From: Mycoplasma sp. UBA710
GTDB taxonomy: Bacteria > Bacillota_I > Bacilli_A > Mycoplasmatales > Metamycoplasmataceae
Assembly (NCBI GenBank): GCA_002298905.1
Contig: DBMA01000010.1
Span: forward strand, 1 to 17,347
Direction of reading: 5' to 3'
DNA length: 17,347 bases
Shown here: positions 10,090 through 17,347 of the stretch, in pieces
How the letters are laid out: each line of letters starts with the position of its first letter
Numbering within the stretch: the first letter of the stretch is position 1
The notes under the pieces: generated by a model
What the model saw: only the letters and a program-made list of their open reading frames with translations
Database searches by the model: none
What the model was told of the DNA's origin: nothing
Program-made: the position numbers and the translations under genes

Positions 10090-10470
10090 TGGTGGAGATG
10101 CGGGGAGTCGAACCCCGGTCCAAAATTTAAATAATATTATCTATCTACAGTTTAGATTATTCTTTAATACTATTCTATTTTGCAAGAATAAACAAGAAAA
10201 CAAAATGAAAGTCAATTAATTGTTCTTTGAGCTTTAATTGAATCCACTCACATACCCTTGGATAATACTCATCTAACTTAAAGGGATCATTAGGAGCAAC
10301 TAGTTGCTATTCTTAAGCAAAAGCTAGATTTAATGATTGTGAAGATAATAAGTTAATATTATCTTCTGATTGTTTTTCTTTTCCGTTTATTGAAAAGCCT
10401 AGAGCAATTATGGTTTGCAAGACCACTGCCAAATAATAACTCCAAATCTTGTCGAAGCCATTACATCCCC
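10090..10470 (-). ncRNA. ssrA: tmRNA (transfer-messenger RNA)
   Basis: A 381-nt RNA that rescues stalled ribosomes by trans-translation. The 5' end GGGGAUGUAAUGGCUUCGAC and the 3' end GGACCGGGGTTCGACTCCCC followed by GCATCTCCACCA are classic. The 5' GGGGAUG pairs with 3' CAUCUCC (one G-U) to form the alanine-type acceptor stem, followed by discriminator A and an encoded CCA. The T-arm carries GGTTCGACTCC. An internal tag reading frame lies at 10313-10384. The RNA begins only 7 nt after the smpB stop on the same strand, so it is probably processed from a joint transcript. No strong terminator hairpin was recognised after the CCA. Confidence 0.97.
10313..10384 (-). other. tmRNA proteolysis-tag reading frame
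   Basis: Twenty-three codons plus TAA inside ssrA, beginning GKEKQSEDNI and ending LNLAFA. The frame is set by the final GCT TTT GCT TAA (AFA-stop). The probable resume codon is GGA (Gly), not the Ala codon GCA used in E. coli. The ALA/AFA-type hydrophobic end is the usual protease recognition signal. The start and end resemble what I recall of the M. mobile tag, the main lineage clue here. The exact resume codon is inferred from alignment by eye. Confidence 0.75.
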
Positions 10471-10477
10471 GAATATT

Positions 10478-10909
10478 TTAAATAAGAATTTTCTTCAATC
10501 TTTTTTGAATATCTTTTTCTTTGATTGCTTGTCTTTTATCAATTTTATTTCTTTTTTTAGCAACAGCAATTTCTAATTTAATTTTTCCATTTTCTCAAAG
10601 AAGAGATATTGGAATTATAGTGCATTTGAATTTTTCAATATTTGTTAGAATTCTTATTAATTCATTTCTATGCAATAACAATTTTCTTGGTCTAAATTCA
10701 TCATTCTTTTCTAGCATTCATGATTTAATGCAAATATTAGATGCAAATAATTCATTTTTTTTAAAGGAACAAAAGGAATTTTTTAAATTTATATTTTTTG
10801 TCCTTATTGATTTTACTTCTCATCCTTTAAGTTCAATTCCAGCAATATATTTATCTAATATTTCATAATCAGAGGTAGCAAATTTATTTTTTATGATGAC
10901 CTTTGACAT
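10478..10909 (-). CDS. smpB: SsrA-binding protein SmpB
   Basis: A 143-residue protein that binds the tRNA-like part of tmRNA and escorts it to stalled ribosomes. Recognisable segments are the start MSKVIIKNKFA, then YEILDKYIAGIELKGWEVKS (about 15-34), the typical SmpB core with a UGA-coded Trp30. A basic C-terminal tail (AVAKKRNKIDKRQAIKEKD) becomes helical in the decoding centre. Length is slightly short but normal for mollicutes. It lies directly upstream of ssrA on the same strand, with only 7 nt between, which supports co-transcription of the two trans-translation partners. Confidence 0.96.
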
Positions 10910-10943
10910 AATGAATAATTTTATCCTAACAAATAAAATAATA

Positions 10944-10963
10944 TCATAATAGAGTTATTATGA
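10944..10963. repeat. Short perfect inverted repeat
   Basis: TCATAATA and TATTATGA form an 8-bp stem around a 4-nt GAGT loop in the 75-bp gap between the membrane-protein stop (10985) and the smpB start. It lies just past the upstream gene and could act as a weak terminator or an operator for smpB. The stem has two G-C pairs counting both arms and no T-run follows, so it may also be chance in AT-rich DNA. Confidence 0.3.
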
Positions 10964-10984
10964 ATATTGAAAGTTAAATATTTA

Positions 10985-11800
10985 TTATCTTATTTTTTTG
11001 ATTTTATTTTTAATCTTAATTCTTTCCATTCATCTAAAGTATGAATCATCAATATATTTAACTCTTAGTGATTTTGCTCATAAATAATTTATTAAAATTA
11101 CTAAAAATGGAGCTATTAACAAAATTATAATATCTATAAAAATTGCTAATGCTGGCATTGATTTTAAATTAGTATATAAAATATTTTGAAAATCTAAAAA
11201 AGAATAAATTGTTGCTCCATTAACTTCATTATTTTCAACAGTTGCTCCTACGCCAAATAAAATAGCACTATATGCAACATAAAAAGACATATACATTGAA
11301 CATACTCCAATTACTCTTTTAATTAAGATGATATTTTTTCTAAATAAAATTGCTAAAGTGAAACCAAGAATAGGATTTAAAGCATGTAAAGTAATATTAG
11401 ATACTAATGAATAAATATGTGTTCATTCATAGATAGGAACACTTCTTGCTAATAAAGTTCAATAAGCAACAAAAGTTATTGTAATAATTGAAATACTTCC
11501 CATAAAAAATGATGATGCTCTAGCTGATTTTGGCAAATATGCTCAAACAATCATGGCAACACCTAAGATTAAATTTGATTGAACTGTAAAATATCCAATC
11601 ATATAAAAAGGACCAAATACTCTGTGAAGATCATTAATAAATTCATTTTTAATATTTGTACTAGGATCTATGGCTTCAAATCATCTTCCTCCATTTAATA
11701 TACAAAATAATAAAGTGCTTAATATAACAATCATTCCAAAAATAAAAGGTAATCAAAATCTAGATTTAGATATTTTTCTTGTATCTTCCATTACAATCAT
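10985..11800 (-). CDS. Six-helix membrane protein, DUF1600/Pr6Pr-like
   Basis: A 271-residue hydrophobic protein with about six membrane segments: roughly residues 14-34 (LPFIFGMIVILSTLLF), the segment around YFTVQSNLILGVAMIVWAYL, ITITFVAYWTLLA, ITLHALNPILGFTLAILF, SFYVAYSAILFGVGA, and a last one ending PFLVILINYL. The helix-two motif Y-F-T-x-Q-S-N and the later T-L-H-A-x-N-P resemble the mycoplasma DUF1600 family and its wider Pr6Pr relatives; function is unknown. The tail is basic. Start is ATG 11800 or ATG 11791. The first lies only 9 nt after a TATAAT box, which would make its message nearly leaderless. It is a lone gene between tRNA-Ser and smpB. The membrane call is firm; the family call rests on memory of motifs. 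Confidence 0.7.
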
Positions 11801-11809
11801 AATTGTGTT

Positions 11810-11815
11810 ATTATA
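11810..11815 (-). promoter_or_regulatory. Likely -10 box for the 10985-11800 membrane gene
   Basis: A minus-strand TATAAT lies only 9 nt before the ATG at 11800, or 18 nt before the ATG at 11791. Transcription starting at the usual 6-7 nt below the box would give a leaderless or nearly leaderless message, a mode reported in mollicutes. No clear -35 is seen. Confidence 0.45.
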
Positions 11816-11862
11816 TCAAGAATTTAAACTATCTAAGTTAAATTAAATATAATTTTAATTGA

Positions 11863-11868
11863 TATAAT
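11863..11868 (+). promoter_or_regulatory. Likely -10 box for tRNA-Ser
   Basis: A perfect TATAAT ends 11 nt before the first base of the tRNA, leaving a precursor of only a few nucleotides. The -35 region is AT-rich without a clear consensus. Confidence 0.5.
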
Positions 11869-11879
11869 TTAATTATTTT

Positions 11880-11970
11880 GGAGCAGTACTCAAGAGGCTG
11901 AAGAGGACGCACTGCTAACGCGTTAGGGGGAGCAATCCCCGCGGAGGTTCAAATCCTCTCTGCTCCGCCA
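11880..11970 (+). tRNA. tRNA-Ser (anticodon GCU)
   Basis: A 91-nt class II tRNA. The acceptor stem GGAGCAG pairs with CTGCTCC, followed by discriminator G and an encoded CCA. The anticodon loop CTGCTAA gives GCU, reading AGC/AGU serine codons; the anticodon stem has one A-C mismatch next to the loop. A long variable arm (GGGGG/TCCCC type) is typical of tRNA-Ser, and the T-arm loop reads TTCAAAT. A run of eight T follows the CCA directly and probably helps termination. It stands alone between two minus-strand membrane genes. Confidence 0.97.
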
Positions 11971-11990
11971 TTTTTTTTATGCCTTTTTTA

Positions 11991-12572
11991 CTATCAATAA
12001 TTTTCTTGATTATTTTGATAATGATAAATTAGTCAAGAAATAGGATGAATAATAGCAATTAAAATTGCAACATTTATTAAATTAGTAACTAATCAAGGGA
12101 TATTAAAAAGAAATGCTGCTACAAAATGTTTTCCTCATCATGTTAAGGAAGCAAAAGAATGCAAAATATATTTTAAAAAAATTAATATTGTAAACATAAT
12201 AATAAAACAAACATTTATTAAAAACTTATTTTTATCTTTTAATTCAATATTTGCAAAAATAATTTTTAAAATATAAAATAAACCAAAAATATAAAAAACT
12301 AGAAAATATTCATAAATCATTTGAAATCAATTAATAATATAAGGATTTTGTTCTATAAAAAATAAAATAATAGGACAAGAAATAAAGAAAAAAATATTAA
12401 TTTGTCAATTTTTAATTCATAATATGCCTATTGCATAAAAGATTAAAAACACCTGAATTGAATAATTAAATATTTTAATAAATTCTAAAAAATAATCAAA
12501 AATTATAATTAAAGACATTAATATAGACGCTAAAATCATTGAATAAATTGTTGAATTGTTTTTATATTTCAT
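11991..12572 (-). CDS. Hydrophobic membrane protein, possibly ThiT-like ECF S component
   Basis: A 193-residue, very hydrophobic protein with about five to six membrane segments, needing UGA as Trp throughout and ending in a TAG at 11991-11993. The second half has a layout like thiamine S components: an E-Y-F-L-V-F-Y-I-F-G-L segment, then YILHSFASLTWWGKHF, then FNIPWLVTNLINVAIL. This recalls the H-(F/I)-x-(S/A)-G-...-W-G and later Y-N-x-P patterns of ThiT. If right, it would bind a vitamin and plug into a shared energy-coupling module encoded elsewhere. No TPP riboswitch fits in its roughly 29-nt leader. The likely -10 is part of a divergent palindromic box at 12604-12613. The membrane location is firm; the transporter assignment is a guess from motif resemblance. 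Confidence 0.6.
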
Positions 12573-12603
12573 TTTAATTATAAAATTGTTATCTCATTAT
12601 TGA

Positions 12604-12613
12604 TATAATTATA
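12604..12613. promoter_or_regulatory. Overlapping divergent -10 boxes
   Basis: TATAATTATA is palindromic and gives TATAAT on both strands (plus 12604-12609, minus 12613-12608). The minus box would give a leader of about 29 nt for the gene ending at 11991; the plus box a leader of about 84 nt for the gene at 12700. RNA polymerase could not occupy both at once, so the two promoters may compete. Confidence 0.45.
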
Positions 12614-12699
12614 AAGTATATATAGATTGTAATTCTTTATTATTAAATAATTTTTAATTTTATTTATATTTTTATATTTGAGATAAGAGGTGGTTGAAT

Positions 12700-13260
12700 A
12701 TGAAAATGAAATTAGGAAAATATATATCTGTTTTGATAAGTACATTAATCATATACTTTGTTACTTTTATGATTTTTGCCATTGGTAATGCTAATTTAAC
12801 AATTGACAAAAAAGGGTGGGCCTCATTTGTTGGTTTAATAATTTTATGTTTCTTTTTCATATCTTCTATGCTTGGTATTGCTTGATATTCAATAAAAATT
12901 TTGTTCAGATTTTATAAAGAAAAATCTTTATGAAAAATATTAACTTTATGTTTTGGCGTGGGAATGATTTTATTTTCATTTGTTATTTTGGGATTTGGAA
13001 TTCAATGAATAATTGATGCAATTCAAAGTATTTTTAAATCTTTAACATTTAATAAAGGGATTTCATTAAATTATGAGCAAATATGAAACTCATTTTGTAT
13101 ATTAACAAATTCTGCTCAATCTAATTCAATTTCATTTGGTTCATACATTACAGTTTTTATTTGTATGGTTTTATGATCTGCTGCAGGAATTGCTTATGAA
13201 ATTATTAAAAAATTATTAGGCGGAAATAAAAGAAAACAATCTAATAATATTCCAAGTTAA
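12700..13260 (+). CDS. Four-helix membrane protein of unknown function
   Basis: A 186-residue protein with four clear membrane segments, about 8-30, 40-64, 80-105 and 149-170, separated by a basic loop (RFYKEKSLWK, 70-79) and a longer polar loop (106-147). It ends in a lysine/asparagine-rich tail. UGA codes for Trp at residue 62 and elsewhere. I recognise no family. The start ATG at 12700 is supported by AGAGGTG about 7 nt upstream, one of the better ribosome sites here; a second in-frame ATG lies two codons later. Its TAA is 7 nt from the convergent ileS stop with no terminator between. It is divergent from the ThiT-like gene and shares the 12604-12613 promoter region. Confidence 0.8.
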
Positions 13261-13267
13261 TAATAAT

Positions 13268-15925
13268 TTAATTTTTAATTACATTAAAACATCTAGAACA
13301 AATATCATCAATTATTTCTTTTTCTTCAAAATGATTTCAGCATCTTTGACATTTTATGGAGTTTTGAAATAATTCAACAAAAGTTTTATCAGCAAACTCT
13401 ACTTTTCCTACCATCAAAAGCTCTTTTAAATTTAATGATTTAATGAATTCACTATTAGTTGAAATATAAATTTTTGCTTCATTAGATCTTTTAATAGTGT
13501 TTTTTTGGATTTGCTCTTCAATTAACTTGTAAATTTCATTTTTTAAATCAAAAAATTCTTTCCAAATATTTTCATATTTATTATTTTTTTCTTTATTTAT
13601 TGAATAGAAATCTTCTAAAAATATTGAGATTTTTTTATTTTCTTTTAAAATAAATTGATATGCTTCTTCACATGTAGTTGGTAAAATAGGTGCTAAAGAT
13701 ATTAATAAAAACTCTAAAATATTATAAAAATTAAACTGAATCATTCTTCTATATTTATTATCTTTTTTTTCAATATATAAAATATCTTTTGTTATTGATA
13801 AATAAAATGATGATAAATCAATAATAAAATTATTAATATTTTTAATAATATTGATAAATTGATAATTATCATAATTTTCTTTTACTATTATTTTTAAATT
13901 ATTTAATTTTTCATTAATTAAAAGATGAATCCCTTCTAAATCTATATTTTGATGTTGATAATCAGATAAATTAGACAATAAAAAACGAATTGTATTTCTT
14001 ATTTTTCGATACATTTCAGCACTTTGTTTAATAATATTTTCAGATATAGAAATATCATTAAAATATTCACTATTAGCAACTCATAATCTTAATATATCTG
14101 CACCATATTTATTAACTATTATCATTGGATCTATTCCATTATTCAAAGATTTAGACATTTTTCTACCTTTTTCATCAGTTAAAAATCCATGAGATACAAT
14201 CGCCTTGTAAGGAGGTTTATTAATGTATGCAACAGCATTAATTAAAGAAGAATTAAATCATCCTCGATATTGATCGCTACCCTCTAGATATAAATCAAAT
14301 GGAGGTTTAATATTGTCAATATTAACTGCTGTGAATGAAGATCCTGAATCAAATCAAACATCCATGATGTCTTTTTCTTTTTTTCAGTTTAAATTTTGAT
14401 ATTTATGAGGCAGCAACTCATCAACTGTTTTTTCATATCAACTATTTGTTCCTTCTTTTTCAAAAATATTTATTAAATGTTCAAAAATTTCATCATTTAA
14501 AATAGGTTCATTATTTGCATCATAAAAAACAATAATTGGAACTCCTCAAGCTCTTTGTCTAGAAATAGTTCAATCTTCTCTTGATTCGATCATATTAGAC
14601 AATTTTTTATATCCTCAATTTGAGTAAAACTTAACATTTTTTAAATTATCTAATATATTGTTTTTGATTTTATTAATTGATACAAATCATTGAGGGGTTC
14701 CTCTAAAAATAATTGGTTTTTTTGTTCTTCAATCATGAGGATATGAATGTTTAATAAAACTCAATTTTACTAGCAATTTTTGTTCTTCTAAAAATTGACC
14801 AATTAATTTATTTGCATCTTCATAAAAAATATCTTTATATTGACCAATAGCATCATTAATTTTTCCATCATCATTAATATGCATAATCATATTCAAATTA
14901 TTTTTTTTACCTATTATAAAGTCATCTTCACCAAACAAAGGGGCAATATGAACAAGACCTGTTCCTGCTTCAAGTGTTACATGATGACCAATAACAAGTG
15001 GACTAATATTATTATTTATAGGTGAAATATATTTAGTATTTACTAAATCTTTTCCATTAATATTTTTAATAATTTCAAAATCGTTTCACTCTCACTCTTT
15101 AATCAATTTATTTATTAAATCTGTTGCAACTAAATGATTTTCATTGTTGTACTTAATTAAAGAATAATTAAAATCTTTATTAATAGCTACTCCACTATTA
15201 GCAATTAAAGTTCAAGGAGTTGTTGTTCAAATCACTAGATAATCATTTTTAGATAAAATATCTGATTCAACTATTTTAAATTTAACAAAAATAGAAGGTG
15301 AACGATGTTCTTGATATTCAACTTCTGCTTCTGCTAAAGCAGATTGAGAAGTGGGAGACCAATATATAGGCTTTAAACCTTTGTAAATTAATCCTTTCTT
15401 ATATAAAGAATAGAATAATTTTAGTTGTTCAATTTCATAACTATTATCTAATGTTTTATATATTTTTTTAAAATCTGAAAATAATTGTAATTTCTGAAAT
15501 TGGGATTTTTGAACTTCTATTTGTTCCAATGCATATTGGGCAGCTTTCTTTCTTAATTCAATAATAGAAATGTTTTTATGATCTAATTTCATTTCAGAAA
15601 GAATTTTATTTTCAATTGGTAATCCATGTGTATCTCATCCAGGTATATATGGAGAATAGAAACCACACATTGATTTATATCTAATTACTATATCTTTTAG
15701 TATTTTATTTAAAGCATGTCCTGTGTGTAATGGACCATTAGCATAAGGAGGTCCATCATGTAAAATAAAAGATTTATTATTTTTATTTTTATTTAATACT
15801 TGTTGATATATATTATTATTAATTCAAAAATTAAAAAATTCAGGTTCTTTTATATTTAAATCTGCTTTCATAGAAAAATCTGATTGAGGCATATTTAAGG
15901 TTGACTTATAATCTTTTGTTTTCAT
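13268..15925 (-). CDS. ileS: Isoleucyl-tRNA synthetase
   Basis: An 885-residue class I aminoacyl-tRNA synthetase that charges tRNA-Ile and edits misactivated valine. HIGH appears as HTGH at 67-70 within GPPYANGPLHTGHALNK, and KMSKS is at 589-593 (GRKMSKSLNNG). The editing-domain segments WTTTPWTLIANSGV and GTGLVHIAPLFGEDD, and the DVWFDSGSS and EGSDQYRGWF motifs, are all present. A C-terminal zinc site has C859, C862, C876 and C879 (CQRC...CSRC). Length is typical for the bacterial-type enzyme. Many UGA-Trp codons break it under the standard code. The ATG at 15925 has no clear Shine-Dalgarno site. The upstream gap of about 90 nt is too short for a T-box. It ends 7 nt from the convergent membrane gene. 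Confidence 0.98.
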
Positions 15926-15976
15926 ATTATTTTACATTCTCTTTTTTTTATTAATAATTAATTATAATTAATTCTT

Positions 15977-15982
15977 ATTATA
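15977..15982 (-). promoter_or_regulatory. Candidate -10 box for ileS
   Basis: A minus-strand TATAAT about 51 nt upstream of the ileS ATG. A second copy lies at 15961-15966, so the start point is uncertain. Both lie in the 90-nt divergent gap shared with tRNA-Leu. No clear -35 is seen. Confidence 0.4.
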
Positions 15983-15996
15983 TATTAATATTATTG

Positions 15997-16002
15997 TATA
16001 AT
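15997..16002 (+). promoter_or_regulatory. Likely -10 box for tRNA-Leu
   Basis: A perfect TATAAT, directly preceded by TG, ends 13 nt before the first base of the tRNA. Spacing fits transcription starting a few nucleotides before the mature 5' end. Confidence 0.55.
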
Positions 16003-16015
16003 TTGGAAATATAAA

Positions 16016-16101
16016 GCCCGAATGACGAAATGGTAGACGTAGGGGACTTAAAATCCCCGGGCAGTAATGCCGTGCTGGTTCAAGTCCAGTTTCGGGCACC
16101 A
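16016..16101 (+). tRNA. tRNA-Leu (anticodon UAA)
   Basis: An 86-nt class II tRNA. The acceptor GCCCGAA pairs with TTCGGGC, followed by A and an encoded CCA. The anticodon stem GGGGA/TCCCC encloses the loop CTTAAAA, giving anticodon UAA for UUA codons, the main leucine codon in this AT-rich genome. A long variable arm (GGGCAGTAATGCC region) fits tRNA-Leu. The T-arm loop reads TTCAAGT. It is followed within a few bases by a strong terminator. Confidence 0.97.
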
Positions 16102-16104
16102 TAT

Positions 16105-16140
16105 AAAAATAATAAGGTAAAGCTCCTTATTATTTTTTTT
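16105..16140 (+). terminator. Rho-independent terminator after tRNA-Leu
   Basis: A perfect 13-bp stem, AAAAATAATAAGG against CCTTATTATTTTT, closes a 7-nt loop (TAAAGCT) and runs into further T residues. It starts 4 nt after the tRNA CCA. Because the left arm opens with A5, it may also act in reverse for the convergent lipoprotein gene ending at 16164. It is the clearest terminator in the window. Confidence 0.88.
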
Positions 16141-16163
16141 ATAATTTATTATTAAATTGCAAA

Positions 16164-17342
16164 TTATTTTTTTATAAAATATATCTCTCATTTATTATTA
16201 GAAAAAGTTGTTTGAATTGATAAAGATTGACCATTTTTTTTTGAAACAATTTTAATTTCTAAATTTTTAAAACCTGTTAATCTAGATACATTATTTTTTG
16301 TTTCAAAAATTACATTTTCTAATGCCACAGTTTCAGGAATAATAATATCACACTCATTAATGTTATTGATACCTAAAGCAGGAAGAATAGGAGTAACATC
16401 TTTTTTTGCTAATTCTATAATTTCTGCTTTTAAATTATTTTTATACTCTATATTTACAAAATTAATTAATTCTTGATCATTTTTATATTGATACTCAACT
16501 TTATTAGGATTAGAAACACCGGGTTTATCTGGTTCTATAATAGGAGGAGTAATAGGTTTGTCTGGTTCTGGATTTGGATTAACAGATTTAAATTCTGTAA
16601 TTGTTGTATTAAATTGTTTAATATTAGTTCCTAAATTCCCATTTTGGTCATATCATGTTTTTGCAGCTAATGAAAATGTTAAAGTAATTTGGTTATTTTG
16701 TACTTCTTTCTTATTTATAGTTATTGCAGAAGAAGAAGATAAATTATTATCACCAGTTAAAAAAATGGTTTTATTATTAAAAATGAATTTTTGATCTATT
16801 AAATTAACAGCATTTTTTGCTTCTTGATTTGATAAATTTAATTCAGAAGCTTTTATTGTTGATTTAATTTTAGTTTCATTTTTTTTAACAGGATTTGGAG
16901 TATTAGATTTAAATCCTATAATTGTTGTATTAAATTGTTTATTATTAGTTCCTAAATTTCCATTTTGGTCATATCATGTTTTTGCAGCTAATGAAAATGT
17001 CAAAGTAATTTGATTATTTTGAGCTTTTTTATCAATTGGAATTATTTCAGAAGCAGAAAATAAATTATTATCACCAGTTAAAAAAATGGTTTTATTTTTA
17101 AAAATAAATTTTTGATCTATTAAATCAAGAGCGTTTTTTGCTTCTTGATTTGATAAGCCTAATTCTGAAGCTTCTATTGTTGATTTAATTTTAGTTTCAT
17201 TTTTTTTGATAGGATTTGGAGTAATGCTTCCTGAATCAGAACTTCCAACATTATTATCAACTTCATTATTTTTACAAGAGATAGAAATACATATTGTACC
17301 AATAGAAATTAAAGGGATAGATCATAATAATACTTTTTTCAT
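16164..17342 (-). CDS. Surface lipoprotein with two tandem 107-residue repeats
   Basis: A 392-residue protein starting MKKVLLWSIPLISIG with a signal peptide and the lipobox ISIS-C, so Cys23 should be lipidated and exposed outside. After a Gly/Ser/Asp-rich linker come two near-identical units, each beginning NPxxKKNETKIKSTI and containing SNQEAKNA, LIDQKFIF, NKTIFLTGDNNL and NNQITLTFSLAAKTWYDQ. A Pro-rich spacer (PDKPITPPIIEPDKP) follows, and then a different C-terminal domain of about 120 residues ending YFIKK. The repeats look like those of mycoplasma variable surface lipoproteins; the family name is uncertain. A likely role is adhesion or immune variation, by analogy only. The 5' leader is cut by the window edge: only 5 bases precede the ATG. 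The gene converges on the tRNA-Leu terminator. Confidence 0.88.
16571..16891. repeat. 321-bp tandem repeat, copy A
   Basis: One of two adjacent 321-bp units inside the lipoprotein gene, encoding its membrane-distal repeat. Landmark strings such as TTGTTGTATTAAATTGTTTA and CATTTTGGTCATATCATG recur at exactly 321-bp spacing in copy B. Differences between copies are scattered substitutions with the frame kept. Confidence 0.85.
16892..17212. repeat. 321-bp tandem repeat, copy B
   Basis: Second unit, encoding the membrane-proximal repeat of the lipoprotein. The boundary motif GATTTGGA occurs at 16571, 16892 and 17213, showing exact 321-bp (107-codon) periodicity. Unit boundaries are set by that motif and are arbitrary within the period. 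Confidence 0.85.
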
Positions 17343-17347
17343 AATTT

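Noticed and set aside
10521..10868. 115-codon open frame on the plus strand
   Set aside because: It is antisense to smpB, which has clear family motifs; hydrophobic appearance comes from reversed Lys/Asn codons.
12573..12603. TPP riboswitch in front of the ThiT-like gene
   Set aside because: The predicted leader is about 29 nt and contains none of the conserved TPP core.
12672..12860. Minus-strand open frame opposite the 12700 membrane gene
   Set aside because: The plus frame runs 186 codons with a good ribosome site and regular membrane helices; the minus frame is short and has no such support.
14840..15025. Short plus-strand open frame inside ileS
   Set aside because: Antisense shadow of the synthetase editing region.
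15926..16015. T-box leader for ileS
   Set aside because: The gap is about 90 nt, AT-rich, and holds no T-box sequence or large stem structure.
16558..16794. Plus-strand open frame inside the repeat lipoprotein
   Set aside because: Antisense to repeat-coding sequence; the minus frame has a signal peptide and lipobox.
16571..17212. CRISPR-like array
   Set aside because: There are only two adjacent 321-bp coding repeats with no spacers and no cas genes.

Overview
The window is chromosomal DNA of a mycoplasma-like mollicute. It is very AT-rich, and at least ten of its protein genes stay open only if UGA is read as tryptophan (genetic code 4). Read with the standard code, ileS, mutM, nfo, trmB and both defence genes would be broken into pieces. 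Two lipoprotein genes have classic mollicute lipoboxes. The tmRNA tag (GKEKQ... ending ...LNLAFA) resembles what I recall of hominis-group tags, M. mobile in particular. That points to the hominis lineage, but the species is not determined.

Layout. (1) 8-4225: two large + strand genes, an AIPR-family protein and a Z1-domain helicase-like ATPase. They are probably the visible part of a phage-defence or restriction module that continues left of the window. (2) 4269-5720: a + strand surface lipoprotein with two repeat-like domains and a C-terminal thioredoxin-fold domain with a CPYC motif; its stop overlaps that of trmB. (3) 5717-6968, minus: upp then trmB, an apparent two-gene operon. (4) 7024-10052, plus: rsmD, a NIF3-family gene, nfo and mutM, tightly packed. 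Here a 16S rRNA methyltransferase sits with two base-excision-repair enzymes. (5) 10090-10909, minus: smpB followed 7 nt later by ssrA (tmRNA), the trans-translation ribosome-rescue pair. (6) 10985-13260: three predicted multi-pass membrane proteins of uncertain function around a tRNA-Ser(GCU). (7) 13268-16101: ileS on the minus strand, divergent from tRNA-Leu(UAA), which ends in a strong hairpin terminator. (8) 16164-17342, minus: a second lipoprotein with two near-identical tandem 107-residue repeats.

The centre is compact translation, tRNA-modification and DNA-repair housekeeping. The accessory, faster-evolving material lies at the edges: the defence module and one lipoprotein on the left, the repeat lipoprotein on the right. 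No stretch longer than about 130 bases lacks a gene. No transposase, CRISPR array, rRNA or origin was seen. The most interesting items are the incomplete AIPR-Z1 module, the thioredoxin-lipoprotein fusion, and the NIF3 protein with altered metal-site residues.
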